Source: Antedon mediterranea (Eukaryota > Echinodermata > Crinoidea > Comatulida > Antedonidae). Taken from it: a DNA stretch of 64,000 bases. Made by a program: the position numbers and the translations under genes. A model generated the notes under the pieces. The model was given only the letters and a program-made list of their open reading frames with translations. It was not told where the DNA came from and did not search any database. The DNA lies in NCBI RefSeq assembly GCF_964355755.1, contig NC_092670.1:8307201-8371200 (forward strand), given 5' to 3'. Below are positions 25,444 through 36,590 of the stretch, in pieces. The number at the start of each line of letters is the position of its first letter. Position 1 is the first letter of the stretch.

Positions 25444-25855
25444 ATGTATTTATTTGGATTCGATAATAAAGTACTGTATTTGAGAGTGTCTCAAATAAAA
25501 ATTTTAAACAGTTAGCCAGCTTTATATATAAAATAAATCGAATAGTACAATATGTTTTGTGTTTTAATGTTAATTAATACTTAATGAGTTACTATATTAT
25601 TACAATGTATATACTGCTATACTATTATAATATAATTTCAAGTTAACGATGTTTTTATGATGTATTTATTTTGATTTGAAAATAAAATACTGTATTTAAG
25701 AGTGTCACAAATAATATTTTTAAACAGTTAGCAGCTTTATATATAAAATAAATCGAATAGTACAATATATTTCGTTTTATGTTTAAATGTGAATTAATAC
25801 TGAATGAGTTACATTTATTACAGTAGAATGTATATACTGCTATATTATAATATAA
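25424..25855. repeat. 216-bp tandem duplication
   Basis: aagttaacgatgtttttatg starts at 25,424 and at 25,640. The two halves remain colinear through cagctttatatataaaataa and tatatactgctata. AT-rich, non-coding. Confidence 0.8.
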
Positions 25856-26388
25856 TTAGTTTAATAAAAAAACGAAATAAATGATTTAAAATGATATGAG
25901 TATCTTTGCGTTGATTCAATCTACTTAGAAAATGCAGTCAACACAACGGCATCATCAAAATGCGTGCATACTTTCTATAAAACAAATAATACTAATCCCC
26001 TATATTGTGCTAATCACAAACAAATCAAAGCAACAATATTGAACAAAAAGAAAGTATGTCTTTGTGATGACGCTTTGATTTCATTCATTATAGAAACAAT
26101 ACATCATAATTATAGGATAATTGGTCATTTGTCTTTGAGGCGCTTTGATTTAATGCATATAATAAAACACATAAGACAAAACATAATGTTCGGTTGCTTT
26201 TCGTAAACCAAAAATTCGGAAGATGTGTAAATCAAAGGTAATTTTGTGTCAATAGTAAAAAGTGTCCTTTGCGAAAGGCACACAATAGTTGCGCAAATAA
26301 TGGTCTACTCTCTGTATTAAATGGGGGGGGGGGGTGCTAGTACGTACATGTTCACTTTCAAACTGATTTATCTTCGACTGCAACAAAA

Positions 26389-26676
26389 ATGAACGACTGT
26401 ATCCAGTGTAGAGAACCTGTTAATCATCGCCAGGAGGCTGTTTTTTGCGAGGAGTGCCAACATCGAACTTGCGGTACTGGTATAACACGTGCTGCCTATC
26501 TTGCTGGTATCCGCGACGGCTACATTGATTGGACGTGTAATAAATGTGTGCGACCTGTTCCAGAGGAACCTGCAGCCCAACTAGATGTCTTTGTTGGAGA
26601 CCTTGGAGCATTTGAAGAGCCTGCAGTTGTTGAGGAACAACACTTACCAAACCCATATCGAGTACCAAATCAATAA
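26389..26676 (+). CDS. Small protein with PHD-like C4HC3 zinc cluster
   Basis: 95 codons from ATG 26,389 (tcaacaaaaATGAACG context is favourable) to TAA 26,674. Metal-ligand pattern: C4-x2-C7 (DCIQCREP), C20-x2-C23, H25-x2-C28 (CEECQHRTCGTGITR), C50-x2-C53 (DWTCNKC). This zinc module resembles the N-terminal cysteine domain seen in some MULE/FLYWCH-type transposon-linked proteins of invertebrates; that link is from memory of the family and is uncertain. The C-terminal 40 residues are acidic and Pro/Glu-rich. AATAAA follows six bases after the stop. The duplicated segment at 63,406 begins exactly at this stop, so the open frame itself is not duplicated. It may be a lone exon or a domesticated transposon piece. 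Confidence 0.55.
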   Translation: MNDCIQCREPVNHRQEAVFCEECQHRTCGTGITRAAYLAGIRDGYIDWTCNKCVRPVPEEPAAQLDVFVGDLGAFEEPAVVEEQHLPNPYRVPNQ

Positions 26677-27293
26677 GAACAATAAAATCGTTGATCGCGT
26701 CAGAATATTATTTAGCTGTTTTTTTTTTTTTTTGCTATTTTGAAATTTCCTGTCACTGGACCCTAATAGAAATTGTTTCCTTTTGTAATGATGAATTGGG
26801 TCGTCCTAAATATATTTTGATTTTGTCTAAAGCCTACATATCATTACAATTTTGTTTTGGCCTATTTATTAGTGCGTTGTGTTCCTTATCAGTTGATCTT
26901 TATCAGTGGTGCTTAATTAACAATGCAGGGCGTACCATTGGGATGTAAGTTTTAATAGAATGAGATACACAAAATGACACAAAATGACTAAAGAAAATAC
27001 TATTATTAATAGCAGTAATAGTAGTATTAATACTACTATTATTTCTTATATAACTTTATACATCTCTATGCAGTTACTAACATTGAATTAATGTTATGTG
27101 TATTTTCAGCATTTAAAATAATGATAAAGTTAGAACTATAAATTACTTATACAGTAATGTTTCATTCTTTTCTTAGTCACGGCTTGTAACAATATTTTCT
27201 GTGCCAGCGACTATTAATTGGTTTTATTGTACTTTGGTTTCCATTGATTTTGTTACCCTCATTTTTAAAATCTTTTGTTTAATTAAATTCTTG
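26671..27293. repeat. Segmental duplication shared with 63,406-64,000
   Basis: Near-identical over caataagaacaataaaatcg, tcaatgcagggcgtaccatt-like and cagcgactattaattggttt stretches, with small indels. Includes a hairpin-forming run of tattaatagcagtaatagta and its complement at 27,000-27,050. Non-coding. The second copy runs to the window end. Confidence 0.85.
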
Positions 27294-27332
27294 ACTACGT
27301 CACGTCCACATGTAGATTTTCAATAGTCTCGG

Positions 27333-27502
27333 CCAATCAAAGTACAGTAGGCCAACTATTAAGCGACGAGATGTCTTTGTCCGTCATTATTTCCGCCTGG
27401 TCTGAGTGGATGAAGGCCACTGCTACTTTATTTGTTCATTGTTATTATTTTGTATGCAGGCAGCGAAAGAAGTGGACAAAAAGGCCGGGAACTGTACCAT
27501 GG
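27333..27502 (+). promoter_or_regulatory. CCAAT module and exon-like segment 1 of type III copy A
   Basis: AGTCTCGGCCAATCAAAG (CCAAT at 27,333), then gcaggcagcgaaagaagtgg and ctgtaccatg|gtaagtac with a strong GT donor at 27,501. Similar in order to the type II upstream modules. Confidence 0.45.
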
Positions 27503-27849
27503 TAAGTACAACCACAACTTAATTGTTTTATGTATTTTTTCCCATTCACAATCTGTACAATTTAGTGCGGTTTGTTTTACACGTTTACGCATGGAGTGTA
27601 CTCCATGGTTTACGATGGTTTTCGTAACTAACTCCAAATAGTGAGAGGGAAGTCATGATTCAACGTATAAATAATTATAACTCCAGGATTTAATAATTAT
27701 CTAGCCAACCAGCTTGTCAACATTACACAAACAAAAATGGTATATTCAACAACAAACATTTTTGCTTTCATTAAAATTGTAATGTAATTATCAATAATGG
27801 CCTTGGGTTGTTATCAAACTGCACTTTTAAAGTTATTGGTTGGTCAATT

Positions 27850-28010
27850 ATTTGCCTATAGTTTCGACCAATCAAATTTAAGTACAGCATAATCTAATTA
27901 TAGGTGTTTTTTCTTTGTTAGAATATCCTTGGATAAAACTGTTGTTTGCTAAGTTTTAAGCAGGAAGTGAAACAATGGCAATCACTGAGAAGACGGCAGT
28001 GGTATAGGTA
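27850..28010 (+). promoter_or_regulatory. CCAAT module and exon-like segment 2 of type III copy A
   Basis: ATTTGCCT (27,850), AGTTTCGACCAATCAAAT with CCAAT at 27,868, then gcaggaagtgaaacaatggc and a GTAAGT donor at about 28,009. It may be a second alternative promoter for the gene at 28,578, since two such modules occur in tandem. Confidence 0.45.
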
Positions 28011-28167
28011 AGTACCAGGATTTTGTTGTGTATTTTTGTTTATGCAATTGCACTAAACAGTAACTTGTGTACATTTTAGTGTAGTAAGTTGTGGATTCCG
28101 TAAGTTGTTTAAAAATGTTTTTAAATATACATTTATTACTTTAATTCTTCCATACTTTACGATCTTT

Positions 28168-28300
28168 TATATATATATATATCGGTATATCTTTATTCAA
28201 ATGACACAAACAGCCAATGGCTGAAACCGTAGTCGTACAATATTAAAAACAATCATGATAAAAACAGGTAAAAAAAAACATTTAAAAAAGCCGGTACTAG
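28168..28300 (-). mobile_element. Probable retroelement 3' tail
   Basis: Minus strand gives gtttcagccattggctg, then catttgaataaagatatacc and a (TA)n tail, a typical LINE/SINE 3' end with simple-sequence tail. No coding portion remains. Confidence 0.35.
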
Positions 28301-28577
28301 GCTCCTTCAAGCCTAAAGTAATCGATCGATCCAAACCCACAAGTTTTTTGTTGAACAGTGCATGTTTATTCAATGTTATTGCCTACTTTACTACTCCCTT
28401 ATTCAGTACAGTATATGCCACGCTGTACCTTAGGTACATTTTATTTATATTTATTGGATTTTTTAAATTTACAGTAGGCCTATAATTATGAAGAAATTTC
28501 ATCGCAATTAGGACGAACTCAACAGCAACATTAACTTTTAAAAATCATTAAAAAAAGATTTTTTATTGAACATCAGC

Positions 28578-30779
28578 ATGGAGTTCAAATGTGAACACTG
28601 TGGAGATAAATTTGAGTTAAGTGATTTGAAGGAGCATTTAGGAATACATGTCCGTTTTAAAGAGTTAAAATGTGAAAACACAAACGATGTTGAACCACAA
28701 GATGAGACACCCTATGAGAAAGAAGGTGAGAATTTTGAAATAAACACTGCCATAGAAACTTCATATAAATGTGAACATTGTGAGAAGCAATTTGAACAAA
28801 AAGAAGATTTGAAACAACATTTGCAAATACACAAAGAAGAGAAACCATATGAATGTGAACAATGTAATAAAAGATTTAAACAGAATGCTAATTTCAAAAA
28901 ACATTTGAGAATTCACACAGGAGAAACACCATATGAATGTGAACATTGTAGGAAGAAATTTAAAGAAAGGGGGAATTTGAATAAACATTTGAGAGTACAC
29001 ACAGGAGAGAAACCATATGAATGTGAACATTGTGGAAAGAAATTTAGCTGCAGTCAGAATTTGAAAAAACATTTGAGAGTACACACAGGAGAAACACCAT
29101 ATGAATGTGAACATTGTGGGAAGAAATTTGCACAAAGCGGGGAAATGAAAGTTCATGTCAGAATTCACACAGGAGAAAAACCATATGAATGTGAACAATG
29201 TGGGAAGAAATTCGGAGCTAGTGGTTCTTTAAAAAAACATCTGAGAGTACATAGTGGAGAAAAACCATTTGAATGTAAATATTGTTCAAAGAAATTTAGC
29301 TCAAAAAAATATTTAATAGTACACACACGGTTACACACAGGAGAGCAACTATATGAATGTGAATATTGTGGGAAGAAAATTAACAATAAAGACAACTGGA
29401 GAAAACATGTGATGCTACACACAGGAGAGAGACCATATGAATGTGAGCATTGTGGAAAGAAATTTAGAGGTAATAGAAATTTAAAATTACATTTAAGAAT
29501 TCACACTGGAGAGAAACCATTTGAATGTGAATATTGTGGGAAGAAATTTAACGATAAAGGACAATGGAAAAAACATGTGATGCTACACACAGGAGAGAGA
29601 CCATATGGATGTGAGCATTGTGGAAAGAAATTTAGAGGCAATAAAAATTTAAAATTGCATTTGAGAATTCACACTGGAGAGAAACCATTTGAATGTGAAC
29701 ATTGTGGTAAGAAATTCCAATATCGGGAGACCTTCAAAAAACATTTGAGAATACACACAGGAGAAACACCTTATGAATGTGAACATTGTGGGATGAAATT
29801 TAAAGGAGGAAATCAATTGGAAATACATTTGAGAATTCACAATACAATAGCGCCACCATCGCATAATTTGGAACAGAACAAAGGTAATGTAAATTTAAAA
29901 TCACCGTTGAAAATACTCAGAGCGACACCATCTGGATCTTATGGATGTGAACAAAAATGTATAAATAATTTTATAGCACACAAGAGAGAGACTGAATCTA
30001 AATGTGAACATTGTGGAATAAAATTCAAAACTATTGAATATTTAAAATCGCATTTGAGAATACACATAAAAAAGGAAATACCGTCTTATGAATGTGAACA
30101 GAAATGTATAACTAATTTTATAACATACAAGAAAGAGACACCATATGAAATGGATTGGAAAGAAGAGACACCATATGGAATGGAACATAAAAGAGAGACA
30201 CCATATGGAAAGAAACATAAAGAGAAGACACCATATGGAATGGAACATAAAGAAAATAGTACACCACATGAAATAGAACATAAAGGAGATATACCATATG
30301 AAATGGAACATAAAGGAGAGACACCATATGAAATGGAACATAAAGGAGATATACCATATGAAATGGAACATAAAGGAGATATACCATATGAAATGGAACA
30401 TAAAGGAGATATACCATATGAAATGGAATATAAAGGAGATATACCATATGAAATGGAACATAAAGGAGAGACACCATATGAAATGGAATATAAAGGAGAT
30501 ATACCATATGAAATGGAACATAAAGGAGAGACACCATATGAAATGGAATATAAAGGAGAGACACCATATGAAATGGAACATAAAGGAGAGACACCATATG
30601 AAATGGAATATAAAGGAGAGATACCATATGAATATGAACATACAGGAGACACATCATATGGAATGGAACATTTAATACACAGAACACAGATACCATATGA
30701 AATGGAACAATTAATAGGCATAGGCCTACACACAGGAGAAACACCATATGAGATGGGAACATTGTGGGATCGAATTTAA
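28578..30779 (+). CDS. C2H2 zinc-finger protein, type III copy A
   Basis: 733-residue predicted nuclear DNA-binding protein. ATG 28,578 follows the acceptor ttgaacatcag (28,576). Order: N-terminal family finger (residues 5-28, [22 protein letters not shown]), acidic linker, 13 consecutive C2H2 fingers (about residues 60-425), a separate finger ([20 protein letters not shown]), then about 18 decapeptide units of the type [20 protein letters not shown] (30,137-30,665). The units are linker sequence ([10 protein letters not shown]) without fingers. Fingers 8-9 and 10-11 are a duplicated two-finger module (NWRKHVMLH, then CGKKFRGN). The frame ends in TLWDRI. Just past the shift, the DNA still reads [11 protein letters not shown] in another frame, so the original C-terminus was longer. 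The exon is uninterrupted, and promoter-like modules lie at 27.3 and 27.9 kb. Confidence 0.9.
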   Translation: MEFKCEHCGDKFELSDLKEHLGIHVRFKELKCENTNDVEPQDETPYEKEGENFEINTAIETSYKCEHCEKQFEQKEDLKQHLQIHKEEKPYECEQCNKRFKQNANFKKHLRIHTGETPYECEHCRKKFKERGNLNKHLRVHTGEKPYECEHCGKKFSCSQNLKKHLRVHTGETPYECEHCGKKFAQSGEMKVHVRIHTGEKPYECEQCGKKFGASGSLKKHLRVHSGEKPFECKYCSKKFSSKKYLIVHTRLHTGEQLYECEYCGKKINNKDNWRKHVMLHTGERPYECEHCGKKFRGNRNLKLHLRIHTGEKPFECEYCGKKFNDKGQWKKHVMLHTGERPYGCEHCGKKFRGNKNLKLHLRIHTGEKPFECEHCGKKFQYRETFKKHLRIHTGETPYECEHCGMKFKGGNQLEIHLRIHNTIAPPSHNLEQNKGNVNLKSPLKILRATPSGSYGCEQKCINNFIAHKRETESKCEHCGIKFKTIEYLKSHLRIHIKKEIPSYECEQKCITNFITYKKETPYEMDWKEETPYGMEHKRETPYGKKHKEKTPYGMEHKENSTPHEIEHKGDIPYEMEHKGETPYEMEHKGDIPYEMEHKGDIPYEMEHKGDIPYEMEYKGDIPYEMEHKGETPYEMEYKGDIPYEMEHKGETPYEMEYKGETPYEMEHKGETPYEMEYKGEIPYEYEHTGDTSYGMEHLIHRTQIPYEMEQLIGIGLHTGETPYEMGTLWDRI
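30137..30665 (+). repeat. 30-bp coding minisatellite of zinc-finger linker
   Basis: About 18 units, consensus gaaatggaacataaaggaga plus taccatat with tataccatat/gacaccatat variants. They encode alternating EMEHKG and EMEYKG with DIPY or ETPY. The match to the linker core GETPYECEH shows the origin, with Cys replaced by Met so that no zinc ligand remains. Confidence 0.9.
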
Positions 30780-31451
30780 CCAGAATGACAATTACATTAT
30801 ACTATTAATTTAACCATATCAAGTTTACTAGGGGGCCATATAAAGTTTATCCTACTGCCGTAACTACACTTAGGCATACTTGTAGGAGGGATCGAGGGGA
30901 GGGTGTAATGTTTATCGCAGTGACTATCTCAAATAACCTCATCCGTTCAGTAGTATAACTTTTGACCTGATCCTTAATTTTACTGTAAATATATTTAGAA
31001 GAATACATTGGTTAGATAATGTTTAAACTATAAGTTACTAATAAGTTACTAATACTGTAAAGATGTATTGTCCCCCAAACCGGTTAAAATCAATCAAAAA
31101 CACATTGTCTTCCAGACAATTTGTCTGCTTTAGCTTACAGTTTTTTTTACGTTTATATTTTTTTTCCGATCCAATTTGTGGTGAATAGTGAAGTGAATAA
31201 CTATTATGTAACATTAAAATGGCATATTCAACAAAACATTTAACAAAATTATTTTTTTCAGATTCAAAATATACCTTTAAACAATTAATTAATTTGTGCA
31301 GACATATGTCTTTTTTTCGTTTATAAACAATTAGCGTCATTATGACAGGGTACAGATGATGGTTGAAGTTAAACATGTTTGACATTAAATCTTTCGTTTT
31401 TTGATCATTTTTCTTTGTCTTTTTGTTTCAATTTAAAACAAGGCCATATAG
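30780..31451. other. 3' flank of type III copy A
   Basis: AT-rich sequence, no gene seen. Includes finger-like debris only in the first 20 bases. No clear AATAAA was found close to the stop. Confidence 0.4.
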
Positions 31452-31458
31452 GTGGCTG

Positions 31459-31556
31459 GCTGCAGTCGCGTGCTCAAGTTAGTGTTTATGACCAACCTAC
31501 CGACCAACCGACGGACCGACATAGTGAGTTGTAGAGTCGCGCTGCACGCGACTAAA
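31459..31556 (-). mobile_element. MITE-like GTCGCGTG/(CGGT)n repeat, inverted
   Basis: ggctgcagtcgcgtgctcaa, accaacctaccgaccaaccg, then gctgcacgcgactaaaaac. It is the best preserved inverted copy. Short open frames across it are incidental. Confidence 0.55.
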
Positions 31557-32039
31557 AACTTCAGTTCCTGTTTTAATACGGAGGTTGGAGAAAACGTTAG
31601 AAAATGTATTCGTACGTTCATGAAAAGCGGAATAATATCTAATTTTTCTACATAATTGCAAGACGTTCAGCGTACATTCGAACACTGTAGCCTACCTTTT
31701 ACAATTATTATAACAATTGGTAACGTAACAAAAGTCAACCACTAAAGTAAAAACAGTACTTTTTTGTAAGTGTGTGTGTGTCTATTTTCTATTGTTTGTT
31801 TCTTCTGTTGGATATTAATGGTGCTAAATCTTTTACATGAACGGAAGATGGAATCGTATTAATAGTAATAAAAGAGTATGCAAATTATGATGAATACTTT
31901 CGTTTGTCCCTTTTATTCAGATAATATTAGAACTAAATATATGATTTCCTTTAATTCAAATAACACAAATTGAAATATATTTATCGTTGTCTGCTACAAA
32001 TACTAATCTAGTGTTGTTTTAATTTAGACGTTCTAAAAG

Positions 32040-32900
32040 GAAAGCATGATGGTCAAATGAACAATGTGTAAGTTTATTTGTAGTTATTTGAATTACTGAA
32101 ACAAATTGTAATACAGTAATTCGTATTAAAAATATATAATTTGCTATTTACCACTTTCAGCTGAATATGCCTCACTTTAGTCAAATGAACAATGTGTAAG
32201 TTTATTTGTAATTATTTGAATTACTGAAACAAATTGTAATACTTCTTCTTCTCTAGACTTCTGGTCAAGGGCATTTATACAGCACATAGGCCAGAGGCCC
32301 GAAGTAAACCGATATCTTTTCTCCTTTCTGCCCACAGGTATCAGGAGACATCAGCGACATTCATCCAGATGAGCACCATGAAATAATATGTAATAATATG
32401 TTCTTGTTGTGAGTTTTTAATATTGGTATTGTTGTATTGTCATGTTATTTTATATATTGTAATTATGATGTATTTGAAGACGAGCAATGTAAATTTTCTC
32501 CTTGTGGGAACGAATAAAGATTATACTTGATACTTGATACTTGATACTTGTACATATTATTATATTATTTACAAAAATTAGATGCAGAAAGAAATATTTC
32601 TTTTTTTAATTCACAAAAAATGTATTTAGACATATTTTCCATTAAAGTGATATTTCTGGAAGCCATTAAAATAATGAACTTACTTTCAGAAGGGAAATTA
32701 TAAAACTAAACTGGTAATAACTCATGACGTAACTTATTTAGAATGGACAAATTAACAGAAAGTGATATTCATCATCTATGTTATTGCTATGACATAATTT
32801 ATATATTCTATAGTAATTCGTATTAAAAATACATAATTTGCTTTTTACCACTTTCAGCTGAATATGCCTCACTTTTTATTGAGGGTAAGTGTTCAATTAA
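32040..32900 (+). other. Duplicated mini-exon-like segments upstream of type III copy B
   Basis: gtcaaatgaacaatgtgtaa occurs at 32,052 and 32,180 (period 128 bp), each followed by a GTAAGT donor. tttaccactttcag|ctgaat acceptors precede the second copy and a third segment at about 32,857 (ctgaatatgcctcacttttt, then attgagg|gtaag). These could be small 5' UTR exons of the gene at 34,166. Inferred from splice consensus alone. Confidence 0.3.
32243..32812 (+). mobile_element. Insertion with retroelement 3' end
   Basis: Interrupts taatac|agtaattcg of the 128-bp repeat. Contains tggtcaagggcatttataca and ggccagaggcccgaag, and ends its retroelement portion with gggaacgaataaagattata followed by a (TTGATAC)n tail at about 32,525-32,552, typical of non-LTR or SINE 3' ends. 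Confidence 0.45.
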
Positions 32901-33181
32901 AACAGATCAGATGATAATTTAAAAGTTATATTGTTCTGTTTCAAAACAAATTGACTTAATATATAATAGTCAATTAACACAACCTTTACAATTATACACA
33001 AATATTTTTTTGAAAAAGTAGAATTTCAAAAGTATTATAAAGGCGTGTATCCTACTGTATTATGCAATTTCTATTGTAGTGTTCAATCAAGTCCACCCAA
33101 TTTCATCGCCACGCCACTCTAACAATTGTTTTATGTTATTGTCCCGGTGGGTGCATTACAATCAATTAGTAAAATAATCTA

Positions 33182-33300
33182 ATTTGCATATACAGTCTCA
33201 GCCAATTACGTGTCCTGCCGGTCTTGCTGAAGACTTCTTTTCCTCCCATTCCATTAATAGGCAGCAAGTGGACGACTGATGAGAGACGATAATTAGGTAG
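33182..33300 (+). promoter_or_regulatory. Probable promoter and first exon of type III copy B
   Basis: ATTTGCAT (33,182-33,189), CAGTCTCAGCCAATTACG (CCAAT at 33,202), then aggcagcaagtggacgactg and gacgataattag|gtaggt, with the donor in a (GTAG)n run. Matches the type II module at 6,801-6,951 piece by piece. Confidence 0.5.
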
Positions 33301-33795
33301 GTAGGTAGGTAGGGTTGCCACAACTAAGTTTAAACTTTTATACGTTAATTGTTGCCCTTCCAAGTTTTTACGAATTGTTGTGTTTGCCTAAATTGTCTAT
33401 ACTCTACACCCATTTCTGTTGTTTTCTTTTTCTCCTTACTTTTTGAAAAGTTTACTTGTGTTCAACATTCTAAATACTATTAGCAGCATAAACATTGAGG
33501 TACTCAATTGAGGGACTGTGTATTAGCAAAGGAAAAGAGGAGTTTTTTTATGATTCGTACACATTTAAATATTTTAGATGTATTCACTATTTCTTTCAAT
33601 TGAGGCAATCACGGTGTATAATGTTACATGTATGTATTTGGACCATGTTTCTTACGACGATACGAGAACTACAGTACTGTATAGATTAAAAACAGGTTTT
33701 CCGATTCCCTATACATTTTCAGTGTAAATATAAATTATTCTAATTTATAAATAATAGCGGAACCAGAAGGCAGGATATAAAAGTTGTAAAATGAA

Positions 33796-34020
33796 GTGAA
33801 GTGTCCAATATTTTACATTAAAATTGAGGGGTGTGGGGCTTCCCCTTCCTTCTGGATCCATGACGTGAAAAGTTACCCACTGCGTCCGTTCTTCGATTCT
33901 TTCTGGAAAGCTTGGACAGCTTTACCTCAGGCGGCTGGTGAATGTTGTTACATCTCCCTGGTTAAATGTACTAATGGGAACTTTTCCACTTTGATCCACG
34001 TGTACCAGTACGTGTACTGA
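33796..34020 (+). other. Open stretch of unknown meaning
   Basis: A frame of about 70 codons (includes FWIHDVKSYPLRPFFDSFWK), somewhat GC-richer than its surroundings and directly upstream of the acceptor of type III copy B. No family recognised, and it is not shared with paralogous loci. Probably not a gene. Confidence 0.15.
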
Positions 34021-34165
34021 AAAATACAGGGTTTATTATTTCCATTCTTTTTATATTCTTTTTCTTTCAAATTTTTATTTAGATATATGTGGAGAACGAC
34101 GATTGAAATTTGACTTTATTGATAAACAAAAACTAATCGATCAAGTAAAAAAGAGGAAAACCAAC

Positions 34166-35338
34166 ATGAAGTACAAATGTGAACACTGTGGAGATAAATT
34201 TGAGTTAAGTGATTTGAAGGAACATTTAGGAATACATGTGCATTTTAAAGAGTTAAAAGACTACGAGCATTTTCAACTACATGATCAAAAACGAAAAGAA
34301 ATTGAGAATTTGGAAATACACACCACCGAAGAAACTTCATTTGAACATTTTGGGAATAAAGAAAATGAGAATTTAGGAGTATGCACCGATGAAGAAACTT
34401 CGTATGAATGTGAAAATTGTGGAATGCAATTTAACAAAATTGATGTTTTAAATAAACATTTGAAAATACACACAAGCGAGACACCATATGAATGTGAACA
34501 TTGTGGAAAAAATTTTAAACAGAATGCTAATTTCAAAAAACATTTGAGAATTCACACAGGAGAAACACCATATGAATGTGAACATTGTAGGAAGAAATTT
34601 AAAGAAAGGGGGAATTTGAATAAACATTTGAGAGTACACACAGGAGAGAAACCATATGAATGTGAACATTGTGGAAAGAAATTTAGCTGCAGTCAGAATT
34701 TGAAAAAACATTTGAGAGTACACACAGGAGAAACACCATATGAATGTGAACATTGTGGAAGAAAATTTAAACAAAGTGGAAAATTAAAAGTACACGTTAG
34801 ATCTCACACGGGAGAGACGCCATTTGAATGTGAACAATGTGGTAAGAAATTCAAAGCTAATGCAAATTTGAAAGATCATTTTAGAGTACATACAGAAGAG
34901 ACGCCATATGAATGTATATTTTGTACAAAGAAATTTAAGTCTAATGGGTCTTTAAACTCACATTTGAAATTACACACAGGAAACTTACCATATGAATGTG
35001 AACAATGTGGGAGGAAATGTGCCTCTAATGGAATATTAAAAAAACATTTGAGAATTCACAGAGAAGAGAGACCATATGAATGTGAACATTGTGGGAAGAC
35101 ATTTAAAACAAATGAAGGATTAAAATCACATTTGAAAACACATGGAGAGCCACGGTATAAATGCGAATATTGTGGAGTGAAATACCAAGATAAAAGGTGC
35201 TTCCAAATGCATTTGGAAAGACACACAATAGGGAATGAATGTGAAGATTATATTATCAAATCCAATTGCAATGATATGTTTAACTTACGCACAGAAGAGA
35301 CATCGCATGGTAACATTTATAACTTGCATACATTTTAA
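34166..35338 (+). CDS. C2H2 zinc-finger protein, type III copy B
   Basis: 390 residues from ATG 34,166, chosen because [20 protein letters not shown] is the start shared by the family; upstream in-frame codons lack an ATG. An acceptor (tttttatttag) ends at 34,082. N-terminal family finger, acidic linker with [15 protein letters not shown] repeats, then ten C2H2 fingers (about residues 80-365). Finger 8 has the core Phe replaced by Cys (CGRKCASNG). The last finger is [21 protein letters not shown], followed by an acidic tail. Fingers 2-4 are the same at DNA level as those of copy A over about 245 bp, while neighbours differ, suggesting gene conversion. A 5'-truncated relative lies at 60,618. 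Probable nuclear DNA-binding protein; no effector domain visible. Confidence 0.9.
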   Translation: MKYKCEHCGDKFELSDLKEHLGIHVHFKELKDYEHFQLHDQKRKEIENLEIHTTEETSFEHFGNKENENLGVCTDEETSYECENCGMQFNKIDVLNKHLKIHTSETPYECEHCGKNFKQNANFKKHLRIHTGETPYECEHCRKKFKERGNLNKHLRVHTGEKPYECEHCGKKFSCSQNLKKHLRVHTGETPYECEHCGRKFKQSGKLKVHVRSHTGETPFECEQCGKKFKANANLKDHFRVHTEETPYECIFCTKKFKSNGSLNSHLKLHTGNLPYECEQCGRKCASNGILKKHLRIHREERPYECEHCGKTFKTNEGLKSHLKTHGEPRYKCEYCGVKYQDKRCFQMHLERHTIGNECEDYIIKSNCNDMFNLRTEETSHGNIYNLHTF

Positions 35339-36379
35339 ATAACATGTGAGAATACACACAAGAGAGCCGAACATTGTGTACACAATGTGTAATGTCTCTA
35401 TTTTAATTTTACAGCGAATAATATTAAGATACCAGTGCATTTTAGAATAACAGAAGAAATTGAGCGTTATTTATTTTTTCCATTAAAAGTATTTTTCTTG
35501 TATTAAATAAGTTTTAATTTGATTGGCCTTGATTGATTTCTTGTAGGAAAGAACATCTATGAATTTTACATCATTTTTAGGAGGTTGATGTTATGACATA
35601 GGTTTTAAACGAATAATACTGCTTTTTAATAAGTGTCAATTTTATCATACAATGTGAATACTGTACGTTGTATTACTATTTCAAATCGTTTTGTTTAATA
35701 TCTGCTTCTTTTTTGTTATGTTTGCCCATTTTTGAGCAACAGTAGTTTTGGCCAATCACAAAACAGTACAAGTTCTACCGTACAGTGTGTACTGTATGAA
35801 ATCGCACACAATTTCAATACTGGTATGTTATGTATCGTACTGTATTTGTTAAGTTATGTTGTTGTGAAGTGTTGGACTTAAACCACACAAAATGATTCAT
35901 TTTCGTTCTATTGTATATAGCTTTGGTTTTTATTATTTATTGTTCTAATTTTGTGGCTGTAACGCTTAACCCTCTACTACAATAAATTGAAGATGTCCTA
36001 TACCATTCTCTATTTGCCTTTACTAATCGCACCGATTTTTCTTTACGATAGCTAAATGTGTTAAAATAATATTACACAAAAGACAACACAGGCACACTTA
36101 AGTTATGTCGTTATTGCTATTTTAATTATATTTAATTTGGTATATGATGCAAAGGCAAAGTTATTCTTTATTTGCTACTTAAATTTAAAGTTACAAAATT
36201 CATCACTGATCACTCAGTAGAAATTGTTATTTTCATTTGCAAGCTTGCATTAAACCTTAAGAAATAACATTTTCATAAATAGGCCTAAAGACATTTTTAT
36301 AAAATTTCTTAATTTAAAACAATAAAAGGCGTAGGCCTATAATTGAAAAAAGAATGAGGCCTAAAATGGATTTTTTTTT
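35339..36379 (+). other. 3' flank of type III copy B with polyadenylation signal
   Basis: AT-rich. Two finger-linker fragments (acacacaagagagcc) lie just after the stop. AATAAA at 35,981-35,986 is a candidate 3' processing signal. A ttttggccaatcaca CCAAT-like word occurs at about 35,745 without an associated exon. Confidence 0.4.
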
Positions 36380-36590
36380 TTAAATAATTATAACATAGAG
36401 GAAATGTTTTTCCGATGGCTGACGGCTATAGTGACAATGAATTGAGACGGATCGCCAACTTGGTCGGTCTTCAGTAAGTTGATATATTATATGAGTAGGC
36501 CTAGGTTGTCCAATTTTTATTCTATCAAACCATCTTGACTTTGGTCGTCCTGGTCTCGAGCACTTTTCTATTTTTCCTTGCATTCTAGTA
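36380..36590 (-). pseudogene. Non-LTR retrotransposon reverse transcriptase, C-terminal remnant
   Basis: Minus-strand codons read GKIEKCSRPGRPKSRWFDRI, then an EDRPSWRSVSIHC segment and SRQPSEKHF. This is the usual C-terminal tail of LINE ORF2 proteins (GKIEG-R-GR-R--W-D-I...DR--WR). No upstream reverse transcriptase motifs remain, so it is a 5'-truncated insertion of about 200 bp. Confidence 0.6.
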
